Both the position numbers and the translations under genes were made by a program. Source: Pseudomonas moraviensis (lineage in GTDB: Bacteria > Pseudomonadota > Gammaproteobacteria > Pseudomonadales > Pseudomonadaceae). From it: 64,000 nucleotides of DNA. Shown here one piece after another: positions 9,052-17,535 of the stretch. Below the pieces are notes generated by a model. The model worked only from the letters and a program-made list of their open reading frames with translations, did no database searches and had not been told where the DNA came from. Positions within the stretch are counted from its first letter, which is position 1; each line of letters opens with the position of its first letter. The DNA lies in the NCBI RefSeq assembly GCF_900105805.1, contig NZ_LT629788.1, forward strand, positions 372,001 to 436,000, read 5' to 3'.

Positions 9052-9091
9052 TCCGCGCAGCGCTCGCCTGAGCCCCGCGAGCGCGAACGGA
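9052..9091. other. GC-rich inverted repeat between rlmD and relA
   Basis: CGCTCGC (9061-9067) pairs with GCGAGCG (9077-9083) around a 9-nt loop, and TCCG/CGGA extends the structure outward. No U-run follows, so it is not a standard intrinsic terminator; it would form in the relA leader if relA is read through from rlmD. Confidence 0.4.
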
Positions 9092-9148
9092 CACTGAGGA
9101 TCAGCGATTTGACGCATTGAATCTGCGTCGTAGGGAAGGTAAAGCAGC

Positions 9149-11392
9149 ATGGTACAGGTGAGAGCACACCAGCCGATCAACACCGACGGCAGTATCAATC
9201 TCGAGGCTTGGCTCGATCACGCGGTCAGTGTCGATCTGGCACTGGATCGCGAGGCCTTGAAAGAAGCCTGCGAGTTCGCTCGCGAGGCCGAACAACAGTC
9301 CAACGCCAGGAAGAACCTGTGGGCCGAAGGCTCCGGCAGTTTCAGCACTGGCCTTGAGATCGCCGAAATCCTTGCCGACCTCAAGCTCGATCAGGATTCA
9401 CTGGTCGCCGCCGTGTTGTATCGCGGCGTGCGCGAAGGGCAGATCGAACTGGCGGCAGTCGGCCAGCGCTTCGGCCCGGTGGTGGCCAAACTGATCGACG
9501 GCGTGCAGCGCATGGCGGCCATCAGCGCCAGTCTCAGCCCACGGCAGTCGATGGTCATGGGCACCCAGGGGCAGGTCGAAAACCTGCGCAAGATGCTCGT
9601 GGCGATGGTCGATGACGTGCGCGTTGCGCTGATCAAACTGGCCGAACGCACCTGCGCCATTCGTGCGGTGAAAACCGCCGACGATGAAAAGCGCAACCGC
9701 GTCGCCCGGGAAGTCTTCGACATCTATGCGCCGCTCGCGCATCGTCTTGGCATCGGTCACATCAAATGGGAGCTGGAGGACTTGTCCTTCCGCTATCTCG
9801 AACCTGATCAATACAAGCAGATCGCCAAGTTGCTCCACGAGCGGCGGCTGGATCGCGAGCGCTTCATCAGCGACGTGATGACCCAGCTCAAGGACGAACT
9901 GCAGGCCACCGGCGTCGACGCCGACATCAGCGGCCGGGCGAAACACATCTACTCGATCTGGCGCAAAATGCAGCGCAAGGGCCTGGAATTCAGCCAGATC
10001 TACGACGTTCGCGCCGTGCGCGTGCTGGTGCCGGAAATGCGCGACTGCTACACCGCGCTCGGCATCGTCCACACTCTGTGGCGGCATATCCCGAAAGAAT
10101 TCGACGACTACATCGCCAACCCGAAAGAGAATGGCTACCGCTCGCTGCACACGGCGGTGATCGGCCCGGAGGGCAAGGTCCTCGAGGTGCAGATCCGCAC
10201 TCATTCGATGCACGAAGAAGCCGAACTTGGCGTCTGCGCGCACTGGCGCTACAAGGGCACCGACGTCAAATCCGGCTCGAACCATTACGAAGAGAAAATC
10301 TCCTGGCTGCGCCAGGTCCTTGAATGGCACGAAGAACTCGGTGACATCGGCGGTCTGGCTGAACAGCTGCGCGTCGACATCGAGCCTGATCGGGTCTACA
10401 TCTTCACGCCCGACGGTCACGCCATCGACTTGCCGAAAGGCGCGACGCCGCTGGATTTCGCCTACCGGGTGCACACCGAAATCGGCCACAACTGTCGCGG
10501 TGCGAAGATCAACGGCCGTATCGTGCCGCTGAACTACAGCCTGCAGACCGGCGAGCAGGTCGAGATCATCACCAGCAAGCACGGCACGCCGAGCCGCGAC
10601 TGGCTGAACCCGAACCTCGGTTACGTGACCACCTCGCGTGCGCGGGCGAAGATCGTTCACTGGTTCAAGTTGCAGGCTCGCGATCAGAACGTTGCCGCTG
10701 GTAAAACCCTGATCGAGCGCGAACTCAATCGCCTCGGCCTGCCGGCGGTGGATTTCGACAAGCTGGCCGAAAAGGCCAACATGAAAACCGCCGAAGACAT
10801 GTTCGCCGCCCTTGGGGCCGGCGACCTGCGTCAGGCGCATCTGGTCAACCTCGCGCAGCAACTGGTCGAGCCGGAGCGCGGCAACGAACAGTTGGAGCTG
10901 ATCCCGCGCAAGGCTACTGGTTACAAGCCGGGCAAGCGCGGCGATATCCAGATTCAGGGCGTCGGCAACCTGATGACGCAGATGGCCGGCTGCTGCCAGC
11001 CGCTGCCGGGCGACGCGATCGTCGGTTACATCACCCAGGGCCGTGGCGTGAGCATTCACCGTCAGGACTGCGCCTCGGTGCTGCAACTGGGCGGGCGCGA
11101 GCCGGAGCGGATCATTCAGGTCAGCTGGGGCCCGGTGCCGGTGCTCACCTATCCGGTGGACATCATCATCCGCGCCTACGACCGTTCCGGGCTGCTGCGT
11201 GACGTCTCGCAGGTGCTGCTCAACGAGCGCATCAACGTGCTGGCGGTCAACACCCGCTCGAACAAGGAAGACAACACCGCGCTGATGTCGCTGACCATCG
11301 AGATCCCCGGTCTGGATGCGCTCGGGCGGTTGCTGGGGCGGATTTCGCAATTGCCGAACATCATCGAGACGCGACGTAACCGCACCCCGTGA
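9149..11392 (+). CDS. relA: GTP pyrophosphokinase RelA
   Basis: 747-aa ribosome-associated (p)ppGpp synthetase of the stringent response. N-terminal region resembles the HD hydrolase domain, but the usual histidine-aspartate pair is not seen (AAVLYRGVREGQIEL), as expected for a RelA without hydrolase activity. The synthetase domain contains ENGYRSLHTAV and EVQIRTHSMHEEAELG. A TGS domain follows (YIFTPDGHAIDLPKGATPLD), then the conserved cysteine/histidine region (AGCCQPLPGDAIVGY ... SIHRQDC) and a C-terminal ACT domain. All domains are present at full length. Located between rlmD and mazG as in other pseudomonads. Confidence 0.97.
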   Translation: MVQVRAHQPINTDGSINLEAWLDHAVSVDLALDREALKEACEFAREAEQQSNARKNLWAEGSGSFSTGLEIAEILADLKLDQDSLVAAVLYRGVREGQIELAAVGQRFGPVVAKLIDGVQRMAAISASLSPRQSMVMGTQGQVENLRKMLVAMVDDVRVALIKLAERTCAIRAVKTADDEKRNRVAREVFDIYAPLAHRLGIGHIKWELEDLSFRYLEPDQYKQIAKLLHERRLDRERFISDVMTQLKDELQATGVDADISGRAKHIYSIWRKMQRKGLEFSQIYDVRAVRVLVPEMRDCYTALGIVHTLWRHIPKEFDDYIANPKENGYRSLHTAVIGPEGKVLEVQIRTHSMHEEAELGVCAHWRYKGTDVKSGSNHYEEKISWLRQVLEWHEELGDIGGLAEQLRVDIEPDRVYIFTPDGHAIDLPKGATPLDFAYRVHTEIGHNCRGAKINGRIVPLNYSLQTGEQVEIITSKHGTPSRDWLNPNLGYVTTSRARAKIVHWFKLQARDQNVAAGKTLIERELNRLGLPAVDFDKLAEKANMKTAEDMFAALGAGDLRQAHLVNLAQQLVEPERGNEQLELIPRKATGYKPGKRGDIQIQGVGNLMTQMAGCCQPLPGDAIVGYITQGRGVSIHRQDCASVLQLGGREPERIIQVSWGPVPVLTYPVDIIIRAYDRSGLLRDVSQVLLNERINVLAVNTRSNKEDNTALMSLTIEIPGLDALGRLLGRISQLPNIIETRRNRTP

Positions 11393-11410
11393 TGCAATTG
11401 ATTGTTCCCT

Positions 11411-11497
11411 GTGGGAGCGAGCCTGCTCGCGAAGAGGGTGTGTCAGTCGACATCTTTGTTGCAGACACGCCGCTTTCGCGAGCAGGCTCGCTCCCAC
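11411..11497. repeat. REPIN between relA and mazG
   Basis: GTGGGAGCGAGCCTGCTCGC at 11411-11430 (arm extending to 11433) and its exact inverse at 11475-11497, spacer about 41 bp. Same REP family as the other elements in the window. Confidence 0.9.
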
Positions 11498-11522
11498 ATG
11501 GGATTTGTGGTGAGCCAGATAA

Positions 11523-12359
11523 ATGAAGTACACCCTCGAAGACCTGCTCCATCTGATGTCCCGTCTGCGCGATCCGCAGTTCGGTTGTCCGTGGGACATC
11601 AAGCAAACCTACGCGACCATCGTCCCGCACACCCTCGAAGAAGCCTATGAAGTGGCCGATGCCATCGAACGCGGCGATCTCGATCATTTGCAGGGCGAGT
11701 TGGGTGATCTGTTGTTTCAGGTGGTGTATTACAGCCAGTTGGCCAAGGAAGAAGGGCGGTTCGAATTCGCCGGAGTGATCGACAGCATCACGCGCAAACT
11801 GATTCGTCGTCATCCCCACGTATTCCCCACCGGCGATCTGTACGCGCCGCTTGACGTGCCGCGCTTGAGCGAAGCGCAGGTCAAGCAGCGCTGGGAGGAG
11901 ATCAAGGCCGAAGAGCGCGCGGAAAAATCCGCGGCGCCCGAGCAGTTGTCGCTGCTCGACGATGTGCCGGCCACGTTGCCGGCACTGTCGCGCTCAGCCA
12001 AGTTGCAGAAGCGCGCCGGGCAGGTCGGTTTCGACTGGCCGGACGCCTTGCCGGTGCTCGACAAGGTCCGCGAAGAGCTCGATGAAGTGCTCGAAGCCAT
12101 GTCCGAAAACGATCCGGTGGCGGTGGCCGACGAGATCGGCGACCTGCTGTTTTCCGTGGTCAATCTGGCCCGGCATCTGAAGGTCGATCCGGAAACCGCC
12201 TTGCGCGGCGCCAACGGCAAGTTTGAAAGACGTTTCCGTTTTATCGAACAGGCATTGCGCGACACCCACCGTCCCATGGAAGATTGCACCCTCGAAGAGT
12301 TGGACGCCCTCTGGGGCGAAGCCAAACGCCAGGAAAAGAATGAGCCCAGCTGCGGCTGA
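11523..12359 (+). CDS. mazG: Nucleoside triphosphate pyrophosphohydrolase
   Basis: 278-aa all-alpha NTP pyrophosphohydrolase that hydrolyses NTPs and dNTPs to monophosphate and pyrophosphate. Two tandem MazG modules: the first (about 5-115) with CPWDIKQT, HTLEEAYEVADAIE and GDLLFQVVYYSQLA; the second (about 155-265) with FDWPDALPVLDKVREELDEVLEA and VADEIGDLLFSVVNLARHL. The EExxE/ExxD metal-binding residues are visible in both. Association with relA is conserved and fits a role in tuning nucleotide pools under starvation. Confidence 0.96.
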   Translation: MKYTLEDLLHLMSRLRDPQFGCPWDIKQTYATIVPHTLEEAYEVADAIERGDLDHLQGELGDLLFQVVYYSQLAKEEGRFEFAGVIDSITRKLIRRHPHVFPTGDLYAPLDVPRLSEAQVKQRWEEIKAEERAEKSAAPEQLSLLDDVPATLPALSRSAKLQKRAGQVGFDWPDALPVLDKVREELDEVLEAMSENDPVAVADEIGDLLFSVVNLARHLKVDPETALRGANGKFERRFRFIEQALRDTHRPMEDCTLEELDALWGEAKRQEKNEPSCG

Positions 12360-12385
12360 GCCGTTGCCCAAGTGAGTAAGCATTG

Positions 12386-12928
12386 ATGAGCCTTTCCCTT
12401 CGCGACCAGTTGCTCAAAGCAGGCCTGGTCAATCAAAAGCAGGCCAAGCAGGTCAGCAAAGACAAGCAGAAGCAACAGCGTCTGGCCCACAAAGGCCAGG
12501 CCGAGCTGGATGATTCGCAGCAGCGCGCCGCCCAGGAAGCCATGGCCGAGAAGGTCAAGCGCGACCAGGAGCTGAACCGTCAGCAGCAGGAGAAGGCCGA
12601 GGCCAAGGCCCGCGCCGCACAGGTCAAGCAGTTGATCGAGGTCTCGCGTCTGCCCAAGCTGACCACCGAGGACTACTACAACTTCGTCGACGACAAGAAG
12701 GTCAAGCGCATCTCGGTCAACACGCTGATGCGCAACAAGCTCAGCAGCGGCTCGCTGGCGATCGTGCACCACAACGGCGGCTATGAAGTGATTCCCCGTG
12801 AAGCGGCACTCAAGATCCAGGAGCGCGACCCGCAGCGCATCGTCCAGCTCAACGTGCAGACCGAAGAGGTCAACGCCGAGGACGATCCGTACGCGGCTTA
12901 TCAGATCCCTGACGATCTGATGTGGTAA
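12386..12928 (+). CDS. DUF2058 (YaiL-like) protein
   Basis: 180-aa basic, highly charged protein. The N-terminal half is Lys/Gln/Glu-rich and helical (SLRDQLLKAGLVNQKQAKQV, then repeated QQ/AQE/KAEAKARAA), likely a coiled coil. The C-terminal half (YYNFVDDKKVKRISVNTLMR ... EVIPREAALKIQERDP) is the conserved DUF2058 domain. Family members are annotated as nucleoprotein or polynucleotide-associated proteins; the biochemical role is not established. Start is ATG 12386, three bases after a TTG. It begins 27 bp after mazG, so co-transcription is likely. Confidence 0.88.
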   Translation: MSLSLRDQLLKAGLVNQKQAKQVSKDKQKQQRLAHKGQAELDDSQQRAAQEAMAEKVKRDQELNRQQQEKAEAKARAAQVKQLIEVSRLPKLTTEDYYNFVDDKKVKRISVNTLMRNKLSSGSLAIVHHNGGYEVIPREAALKIQERDPQRIVQLNVQTEEVNAEDDPYAAYQIPDDLMW

Positions 12929-12931
12929 GCG

Positions 12932-13040
12932 ATTGTGGCGAGGGAGCGTGCTCCCGCTGGGGCGCGAAGCGGCCCCGCTCTTTATCCTGAGAGCAGGGCC
13001 TGCTGCGCAGTCCAGCGGGAGCAAGCTCCCTCGCCACAAT
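12932..13040. repeat. REPIN-like inverted repeat, GAGGGAGC type
   Basis: Outer arms ATTGTGGCGAGGGAGC (12932-12947) and its inverse near 13025-13040, with inner complementary segments CTCCCGCTGG / CCAGCGGGAG and a second stem around GGGGC. A different REP subfamily from the TGCTCGCGA elements. It lies between two convergent genes. Confidence 0.8.
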
Positions 13041-13057
13041 GTGCAATGTTTGCCTGA

Positions 13058-13246
13058 TCAGGCGGACTTCAGTTCTCTTTGCTGTTCCTGCATTTCCAGT
13101 TCGGCCTTGTAGTTGTGGGCATCGATCTCGTTGTGGAACATGCCGACCAGCAAGTCTTGTTGATGCACGTCCCAGATACGGATACCGGCGGCCAGGCCTT
13201 CGTGGGACATGTGTGAATCGTCGCGTTCAGTTACTTTTACAGTCAT
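13058..13246 (-). CDS. Small conserved-looking hypothetical protein (62 aa)
   Basis: Starts MTVKVTERDDSHMSHEG with a GGAG ribosome site 8-9 nt upstream and ends in a Glu/Gln-rich helix (YKAELEMQEQQRELKSA). No transmembrane segment or signal peptide. The central part (AAGIRIWDVHQQDLLVGMFHNEIDAHNY) suggests a small folded beta-alpha unit. The reading frame is intact and bounded by repeat elements on both sides. I recognise it only as a short protein of the kind common in Pseudomonas; function unknown. Confidence 0.7.
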   Translation of the reverse strand: MTVKVTERDDSHMSHEGLAAGIRIWDVHQQDLLVGMFHNEIDAHNYKAELEMQEQQRELKSA

Positions 13247-13578
13247 CTGCTAGCTCCAGATCTCAAGTTGCTGCACCAAGGCGTGTGCAGGACTCTGTTA
13301 TAGGATTTGTTAGCCAGCTAAGTAAACCGCCGATTGGCGCAAGGTGTTGTTGCGGATTTCGCAACAGTGCTGCAGCCCGCGTAAACCGCGACATTCGGTC
13401 GCAGGGTGATTGGTTTCATGACGAATCTTTCATCTCCGGCGCACCGCGAAACCCTGTAGGAGTGAGCCTGCTCGCGATAGCGGAGTGTCAGTCACAGAAG
13501 ATGTTGGCTGATCCAGCGCTATCGCGAGCAGGCTCACTCCTACAAAGGATTTTTGTCGGCTCGGAGATTCCATAGACC
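13247..13578. other. Intergenic stretch carrying a REPIN
   Basis: No plausible gene. The part 13247-13455 shows no recognisable signal beyond the probable promoter region of the 62-aa gene. 13456-13543 is a REPIN, and the fabB terminator follows. Confidence 0.6.
13456..13543. repeat. REPIN
   Basis: GTAGGAGTGAGCCTGCTCGC at 13456-13475 (arm extending to 13478) and its exact inverse at 13521-13543. The arms are identical to those of the element at 5398-5491. Confidence 0.9.
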
Positions 13579-13607
13579 AAAAAAAACGCCCCGAACCAGT
13601 CGGGGCG
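13579..13607 (-). terminator. Intrinsic terminator of fabAB
   Basis: Stem CGCCCCGA (13587-13594) / TCGGGGCG (13600-13607) with a 5-nt loop, followed on the minus strand by eight T residues. It lies about 30 bp past the fabB stop. Confidence 0.9.
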
Positions 13608-13635
13608 TTTTCATGTGTGGCTCGGCAGCGGGGAC

Positions 13636-14856
13636 TTACTTGCCTTCCCAGCGCTTCAGCACCAGCGTGGCGTTGGTGCCGCCGAAGCCGAAGCTGTTGC
13701 TCATCACAGTGTTGATGGTGGCGTTCTCGCGGGTCTTGGTCAGCACCGGCAGATCGGCCACTTCCGGGTCCAGCTCGTCGATGTTGGCGGAGCCGGCAAT
13801 GAAGTTGCCTTCCATCATCAGCATGCAGTAGATCGCTTCGTGCACGCCGGCGGCGCCCAAGGAGTGACCGGACAGGCTCTTGGTCGAGCTGATCGCTGGA
13901 GCCTTGTCGCCGAACACTTCACGCACACCTTTCATTTCCGCGACGTCGCCGACCGGAGTCGAAGTGCCGTGGGTGTTCAGGTAGTCGATCGGGGTGTCGA
14001 CGGTGGACAGCGCCTGCTGCATGCAGCGGATTGCGCCTTCACCGCTCGGGGCAACCATGTCGTAGCCGTCGGACGTTGCGCCGTAGCCAACGATCTCGGC
14101 GTAGATTTTCGCGCCGCGGGCCAGAGCGTGTTCCAGCTCTTCGACGACAACCATGCCGCCGCCGCCAGCGATGACGAAACCGTCACGGTCCTTGTCGTAG
14201 GCGCGGGAAGCTTGTTCCGGGGTGTCATTGCGCTTGCTGGACAGGGCGCCCATGGCGTCGAACAGGAAAGACTGGCTCCAGTGCTCTTCTTCACCGCCAC
14301 CGGCGAAGACGATGTCCTGCTTGCCCATCTGGATCTGTTCCATGGCGGTACCGATGCAGTGAGCACTGGTGGCGCAGGCAGAGGCGATGGAGTAGTTCAG
14401 GCCCTTGATCTTGAATGGCGTGGCCAGGCAAGCGGAAACGGTGCTGCTCATGGTCCGCGTGACGCGGTACGGGCCGACGCGTTTCACGCCTTTCTCACGG
14501 AGGATGTCCAGCGCTTCCATCTGGTTCAGCGTGGAGGCACCGCCGGAGCCGGCGATCAGGCCGGTGCGCGGGTTGGACACCTGCTCTTCGGTCAGGCCGG
14601 AGTCAGTGATGGCGTCTTTCATGGCCAGGTAGGCATAAGCCGCTGCATGGCCGACGAAGCGATAGATCTTGCGATCGATCAGCTCTTCAAGGTTGAGGTC
14701 GATGGAGCCGGAAACCTGGCTACGCAGACCCATTTCAGCATATTCCGGGTTGAACCGGATGCCAGGGCGGCTTGCACGCAGGTTAGCGGAGACGGTCTCT
14801 TTGTCATTGCCCAGGCACGAAACGATGCCCAGACCAGTGATAACGACGCGGCGCAT
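13636..14856 (-). CDS. fabB: Beta-ketoacyl-ACP synthase I
   Basis: 406-aa condensing enzyme that elongates the cis-3-decenoyl intermediate made by FabA and so is needed for unsaturated fatty acids. Active-site Cys161 in SIASACATSAHCIG; catalytic histidines in NTHGTSTPVGD and KSLSGHSLGAAG, the latter also with the lysine. C-terminal NSFGFGGTNATLVLKRW is typical of the family. It starts 11 bp downstream of the fabA stop on the same strand, forming the classical fabAB operon, and ends at a strong terminator. Confidence 0.97.
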   Translation of the reverse strand: MRRVVITGLGIVSCLGNDKETVSANLRASRPGIRFNPEYAEMGLRSQVSGSIDLNLEELIDRKIYRFVGHAAAYAYLAMKDAITDSGLTEEQVSNPRTGLIAGSGGASTLNQMEALDILREKGVKRVGPYRVTRTMSSTVSACLATPFKIKGLNYSIASACATSAHCIGTAMEQIQMGKQDIVFAGGGEEEHWSQSFLFDAMGALSSKRNDTPEQASRAYDKDRDGFVIAGGGGMVVVEELEHALARGAKIYAEIVGYGATSDGYDMVAPSGEGAIRCMQQALSTVDTPIDYLNTHGTSTPVGDVAEMKGVREVFGDKAPAISSTKSLSGHSLGAAGVHEAIYCMLMMEGNFIAGSANIDELDPEVADLPVLTKTRENATINTVMSNSFGFGGTNATLVLKRWEGK

Positions 14857-14867
14857 GCGAATAACCC

Positions 14868-15383
14868 TTAGAAGTTGTCAGTGGAGGTGAACACGCCGAC
14901 GCGCAGGCCTTCGGCGGTGTAGATTTCGCGTCCGTCGACACTCACCGAACCATCGGCGATGGCCATGTTCAGCTTGCCCTTGAGGACGCGTTTGATATGA
15001 ATGTTGTAAGTGACTTTCTTGGCGGTCGGCAGCACCTGACCGAAGAATTTCACCTCGCCCGAACCCAGCGCACGGCCGCGGCCCGGCAGGCCTTGCCAGC
15101 CCAGGAAGAAGCCGACCAGTTGCCACATGGCATCCAGACCCAGGCAGCCCGGCATCACCGGATCGCCTTCGAAATGGCAGGCGAAGAACCACAGGTCAGG
15201 GTTGATATCCAGTTCGGCGACCAATTCACCTTTGCCGTACTTGCCGCCTTCTTCGCTGATATGGGTGATGCGATCCACCATCAGCATGTTCGGGGCGGGC
15301 AGTTGCGCGTTACCTGGGCCGAACAGCTCACCGCGACTGCAGCGCAGCAGGTCTTCCCGAGTAAAGGCGTTTTGTTTGGTCAT
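14868..15383 (-). CDS. fabA: 3-hydroxydecanoyl-ACP dehydratase/isomerase
   Basis: 171-aa hotdog enzyme that dehydrates 3-hydroxydecanoyl-ACP and isomerises trans-2- to cis-3-decenoyl-ACP, the branch point to unsaturated fatty acids. Catalytic His70 (FFACHFEGDPVMPG) and Asp84 (GLDAMWQLVGFF) are at the E. coli positions. First gene of the fabAB operon; the ATG follows GAGGAGCT. A TGTACACTTGTGCA palindrome upstream is a candidate operator for a DesT/FabR-type regulator. Confidence 0.97.
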   Translation of the reverse strand: MTKQNAFTREDLLRCSRGELFGPGNAQLPAPNMLMVDRITHISEEGGKYGKGELVAELDINPDLWFFACHFEGDPVMPGCLGLDAMWQLVGFFLGWQGLPGRGRALGSGEVKFFGQVLPTAKKVTYNIHIKRVLKGKLNMAIADGSVSVDGREIYTAEGLRVGVFTSTDNF

Positions 15384-15516
15384 GCGAGCTCCTCAATAAT
15401 CCCATGCGGCAGGTGGGGCAGATCTTCCCGACCGTTCGAAGCGTTCATGCCTCGAACCGGCAGCCTACTCATAGACTATTGCGTTGTGGTGAAAGTCACA
15501 GCACCAAGGACATGAA

Positions 15517-15533
15517 TGTACACTTGTGCACTG
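15517..15533. promoter_or_regulatory. Candidate DesT/FabR-type operator upstream of fabA
   Basis: TGTACACTTGTGCACTG is an imperfect palindrome (TGYACA-CT-TGTGCA) about 135 bp before the fabA ATG. DesT and FabR, TetR-family regulators of fabAB, recognise related ACA-N2-TGT palindromes. This rests on motif resemblance; no promoter elements were confidently placed around it. Confidence 0.4.
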
Positions 15534-15546
15534 AAATTTTTAATCA

Positions 15547-15562
15547 AGCCCCTTTTGGGGCT
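15547..15562 (-). terminator. Probable terminator of the receptor-kinase operon
   Basis: Perfect hairpin AGCCCC-TTTT-GGGGCT. On the minus strand it is followed by TGATTAAAAATTT, a poor T-tract, so termination may be partial. It lies about 70 bp after the hybrid kinase stop. Confidence 0.45.
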
Positions 15563-15630
15563 CGTTCGGGTGCCTAAGACTGCCGCACTTTCGCTTTTCA
15601 CGCCAGTCGCAGATGGTCGAAAGGCCCACA

Positions 15631-17535
15631 CTACGACACCCAGCGCTGCAAAATCTGCTGCAGGTCATTGCGTTTGAACGGCTTGGCCAGGTAATCGTTC
15701 ATACCCGCCGCCAGACAGGTTTCGCGGTCGCCCTGCAAGGCATTGGCAGTCAGCGCGATGATCGGCACATCGCGGCGTCCGGGCAGGTCGCGAATCTGCC
15801 GCGTGGCCTCGTAGCCGTCGATGACCGGCAGGCGGCAGTCCATCAGAATCACTTCGAATTCGCCGTCCCCGGCGCTGCGCACCGCTTGCGCGCCATCGGT
15901 CGCCACGCTGACGGCAAAACCCAGACTGCGCAGCATCGCTTCGATCACGGTCTGGTTGACCGGATTGTCTTCGACCAGCAACACATGACGCCCGTCGCCC
16001 TGACCGCTGCCGTTCAGCGCACGCGGCGCGGCCAGCGCCGGCATTGCCTGCTTATAGAGCGCCAATGGAATTTCCAGCGTGAACACCGAACCGCGTCCTT
16101 CCTCACTCTGCGCGCGCAAGGTGCCGCCCATGCGTTCGGCGAGCGTGCGCGCGATCGGCAGACCCAGGCCGGTGCCGCCGTAACGGCGGGAGATCGAGCT
16201 GTCGGCCTGCTGGAAGGCATTGAACATCAGCTCCAGACTCTGCGATGAAATGCCGATGCCGCTGTCGCGCACCGAGCAGGTGAACCACAGCAGTTCATGA
16301 TCCAGCGATTGCCATTGCGCCTCGATGCTGACCCGGCCCTGCTCGGTGAACTTCAAGGCATTGCCGACCAGATTGACCAGAATCTGCCGGATCCGCGTCG
16401 GATCGCCCTGCACCTGCAAACCGCGCATGTCGTCGGGAATGCGCAGATTCAGCGCCAGGCCTCGCTGCACCGCACTGTGCTGGAACGATTGCGCGCAGGC
16501 GCCGATCAGCTCGGCGAGGTTGAACGGAATGTGCTCAAGCTCCAGCTCCGAACGTTCGATTCGCGAGAAGTCGAGAATGTCGTTGATGACCTTGAGCAAA
16601 TGCTCGGTCGACTCCGAAGCGAGAGCGGCGTACTCCACCTGCTCGTCGGTCATCTCGGTGGTTTCGAGCAACTGCAGCATGCCCAGCACGCCGTTCATGG
16701 GGGTGCGCAGTTCGTGGCTCATCATCGCCAGGAAATCCGATTTGGCGTTGTTGGCCTTTTCCGCTTCTTCGCGGGTCTGGATCAGTTGCGCCATCGCCTG
16801 TTGCTGTTCGCGGCTGGCCTGTTCCAGCGCCTGGGCGAGGTTGTTGATGTGCTGCGACAGCGCGCCCAGTTCGGTGTCGTCGACGATCGGCAGCGGGGTT
16901 TTGTAGTCGCCTTCCTGAATCGCCTTGACTGCGTCGCCGATGTCGCGGATCGGTTGCGACAGACTGCCGGCCAGACGCCGGGCGACGACGAAGGTGAAGA
17001 GCAGGGCAAACAGCGCGAGAATCCCGGCCTTGAACAGGATCTCCTGCTGGCGCTGACTGAAAGCGTCGTTGGACAGGCCGACGATCACCCGCCCCAGATA
17101 ATCCTCGCCCGCGGCGCTGTTGCTGACTTTGCCGTCCTGGAAAAAATCATTGTGCAAAGCGATCCGCTGCAGGCGCACCGGGGCCTGGAACACTTCGACC
17201 TGATGGGGGCGGCTGTGGCTGTCGGCCGGTTGTTCGACATACACCAGAATCCGGTTGGCGCTGTCCTGCACTTCGAGAAAACGCACATTGGGCGTGGCCA
17301 GTGTCGCTTTGAGCAGGCTTTCCAGCACTTCGTTGTTGCCCGAAATCACCCCGTATTCCGTGGCCGGGGCCAGTTGGTTGGCGATCAACTGGCCGGTGTG
17401 GTTCAGCTCCTGACGCAAATCCTGGATGCGTACGAAGGTAAAGAAGCTGATCAGCAGCAACGTCAGCAACAGCGCCGGGCCGAGGCTGATCAGCTGGGTG
17501 CGGGTGTTGATGTCCCAACGGCGACGGAAATTCAT
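15631..17535 (-). CDS. Hybrid sensor histidine kinase/receiver
   Basis: 634 aa: TM1 about 18-36, periplasmic domain about 37-165, TM2 about 170-187, HAMP, coiled linker, HisKA with MMSHELRTPMNG (His274), ATPase domain with YGGTGLGLPIA, and a C-terminal receiver with LLVEDNPVNQ, acceptor Asp in LMDCRLPVIDG and Lys in DYLAKPFKR. No Hpt domain or DNA-binding output is present, so a separate phosphotransfer or regulator partner is implied. The ATG overlaps the stop of the periplasmic-protein gene (ATGA). Last gene of the operon starting at 20589. Ligand unknown. Confidence 0.9.
   Translation of the reverse strand: MNFRRRWDINTRTQLISLGPALLLTLLLISFFTFVRIQDLRQELNHTGQLIANQLAPATEYGVISGNNEVLESLLKATLATPNVRFLEVQDSANRILVYVEQPADSHSRPHQVEVFQAPVRLQRIALHNDFFQDGKVSNSAAGEDYLGRVIVGLSNDAFSQRQQEILFKAGILALFALLFTFVVARRLAGSLSQPIRDIGDAVKAIQEGDYKTPLPIVDDTELGALSQHINNLAQALEQASREQQQAMAQLIQTREEAEKANNAKSDFLAMMSHELRTPMNGVLGMLQLLETTEMTDEQVEYAALASESTEHLLKVINDILDFSRIERSELELEHIPFNLAELIGACAQSFQHSAVQRGLALNLRIPDDMRGLQVQGDPTRIRQILVNLVGNALKFTEQGRVSIEAQWQSLDHELLWFTCSVRDSGIGISSQSLELMFNAFQQADSSISRRYGGTGLGLPIARTLAERMGGTLRAQSEEGRGSVFTLEIPLALYKQAMPALAAPRALNGSGQGDGRHVLLVEDNPVNQTVIEAMLRSLGFAVSVATDGAQAVRSAGDGEFEVILMDCRLPVIDGYEATRQIRDLPGRRDVPIIALTANALQGDRETCLAAGMNDYLAKPFKRNDLQQILQRWVS

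Noticed and set aside
9398..11602. 734-codon minus-strand open frame opposite relA
   Set aside because: Antisense shadow of a complete relA, with no recognisable domain; it also runs through a REPIN.
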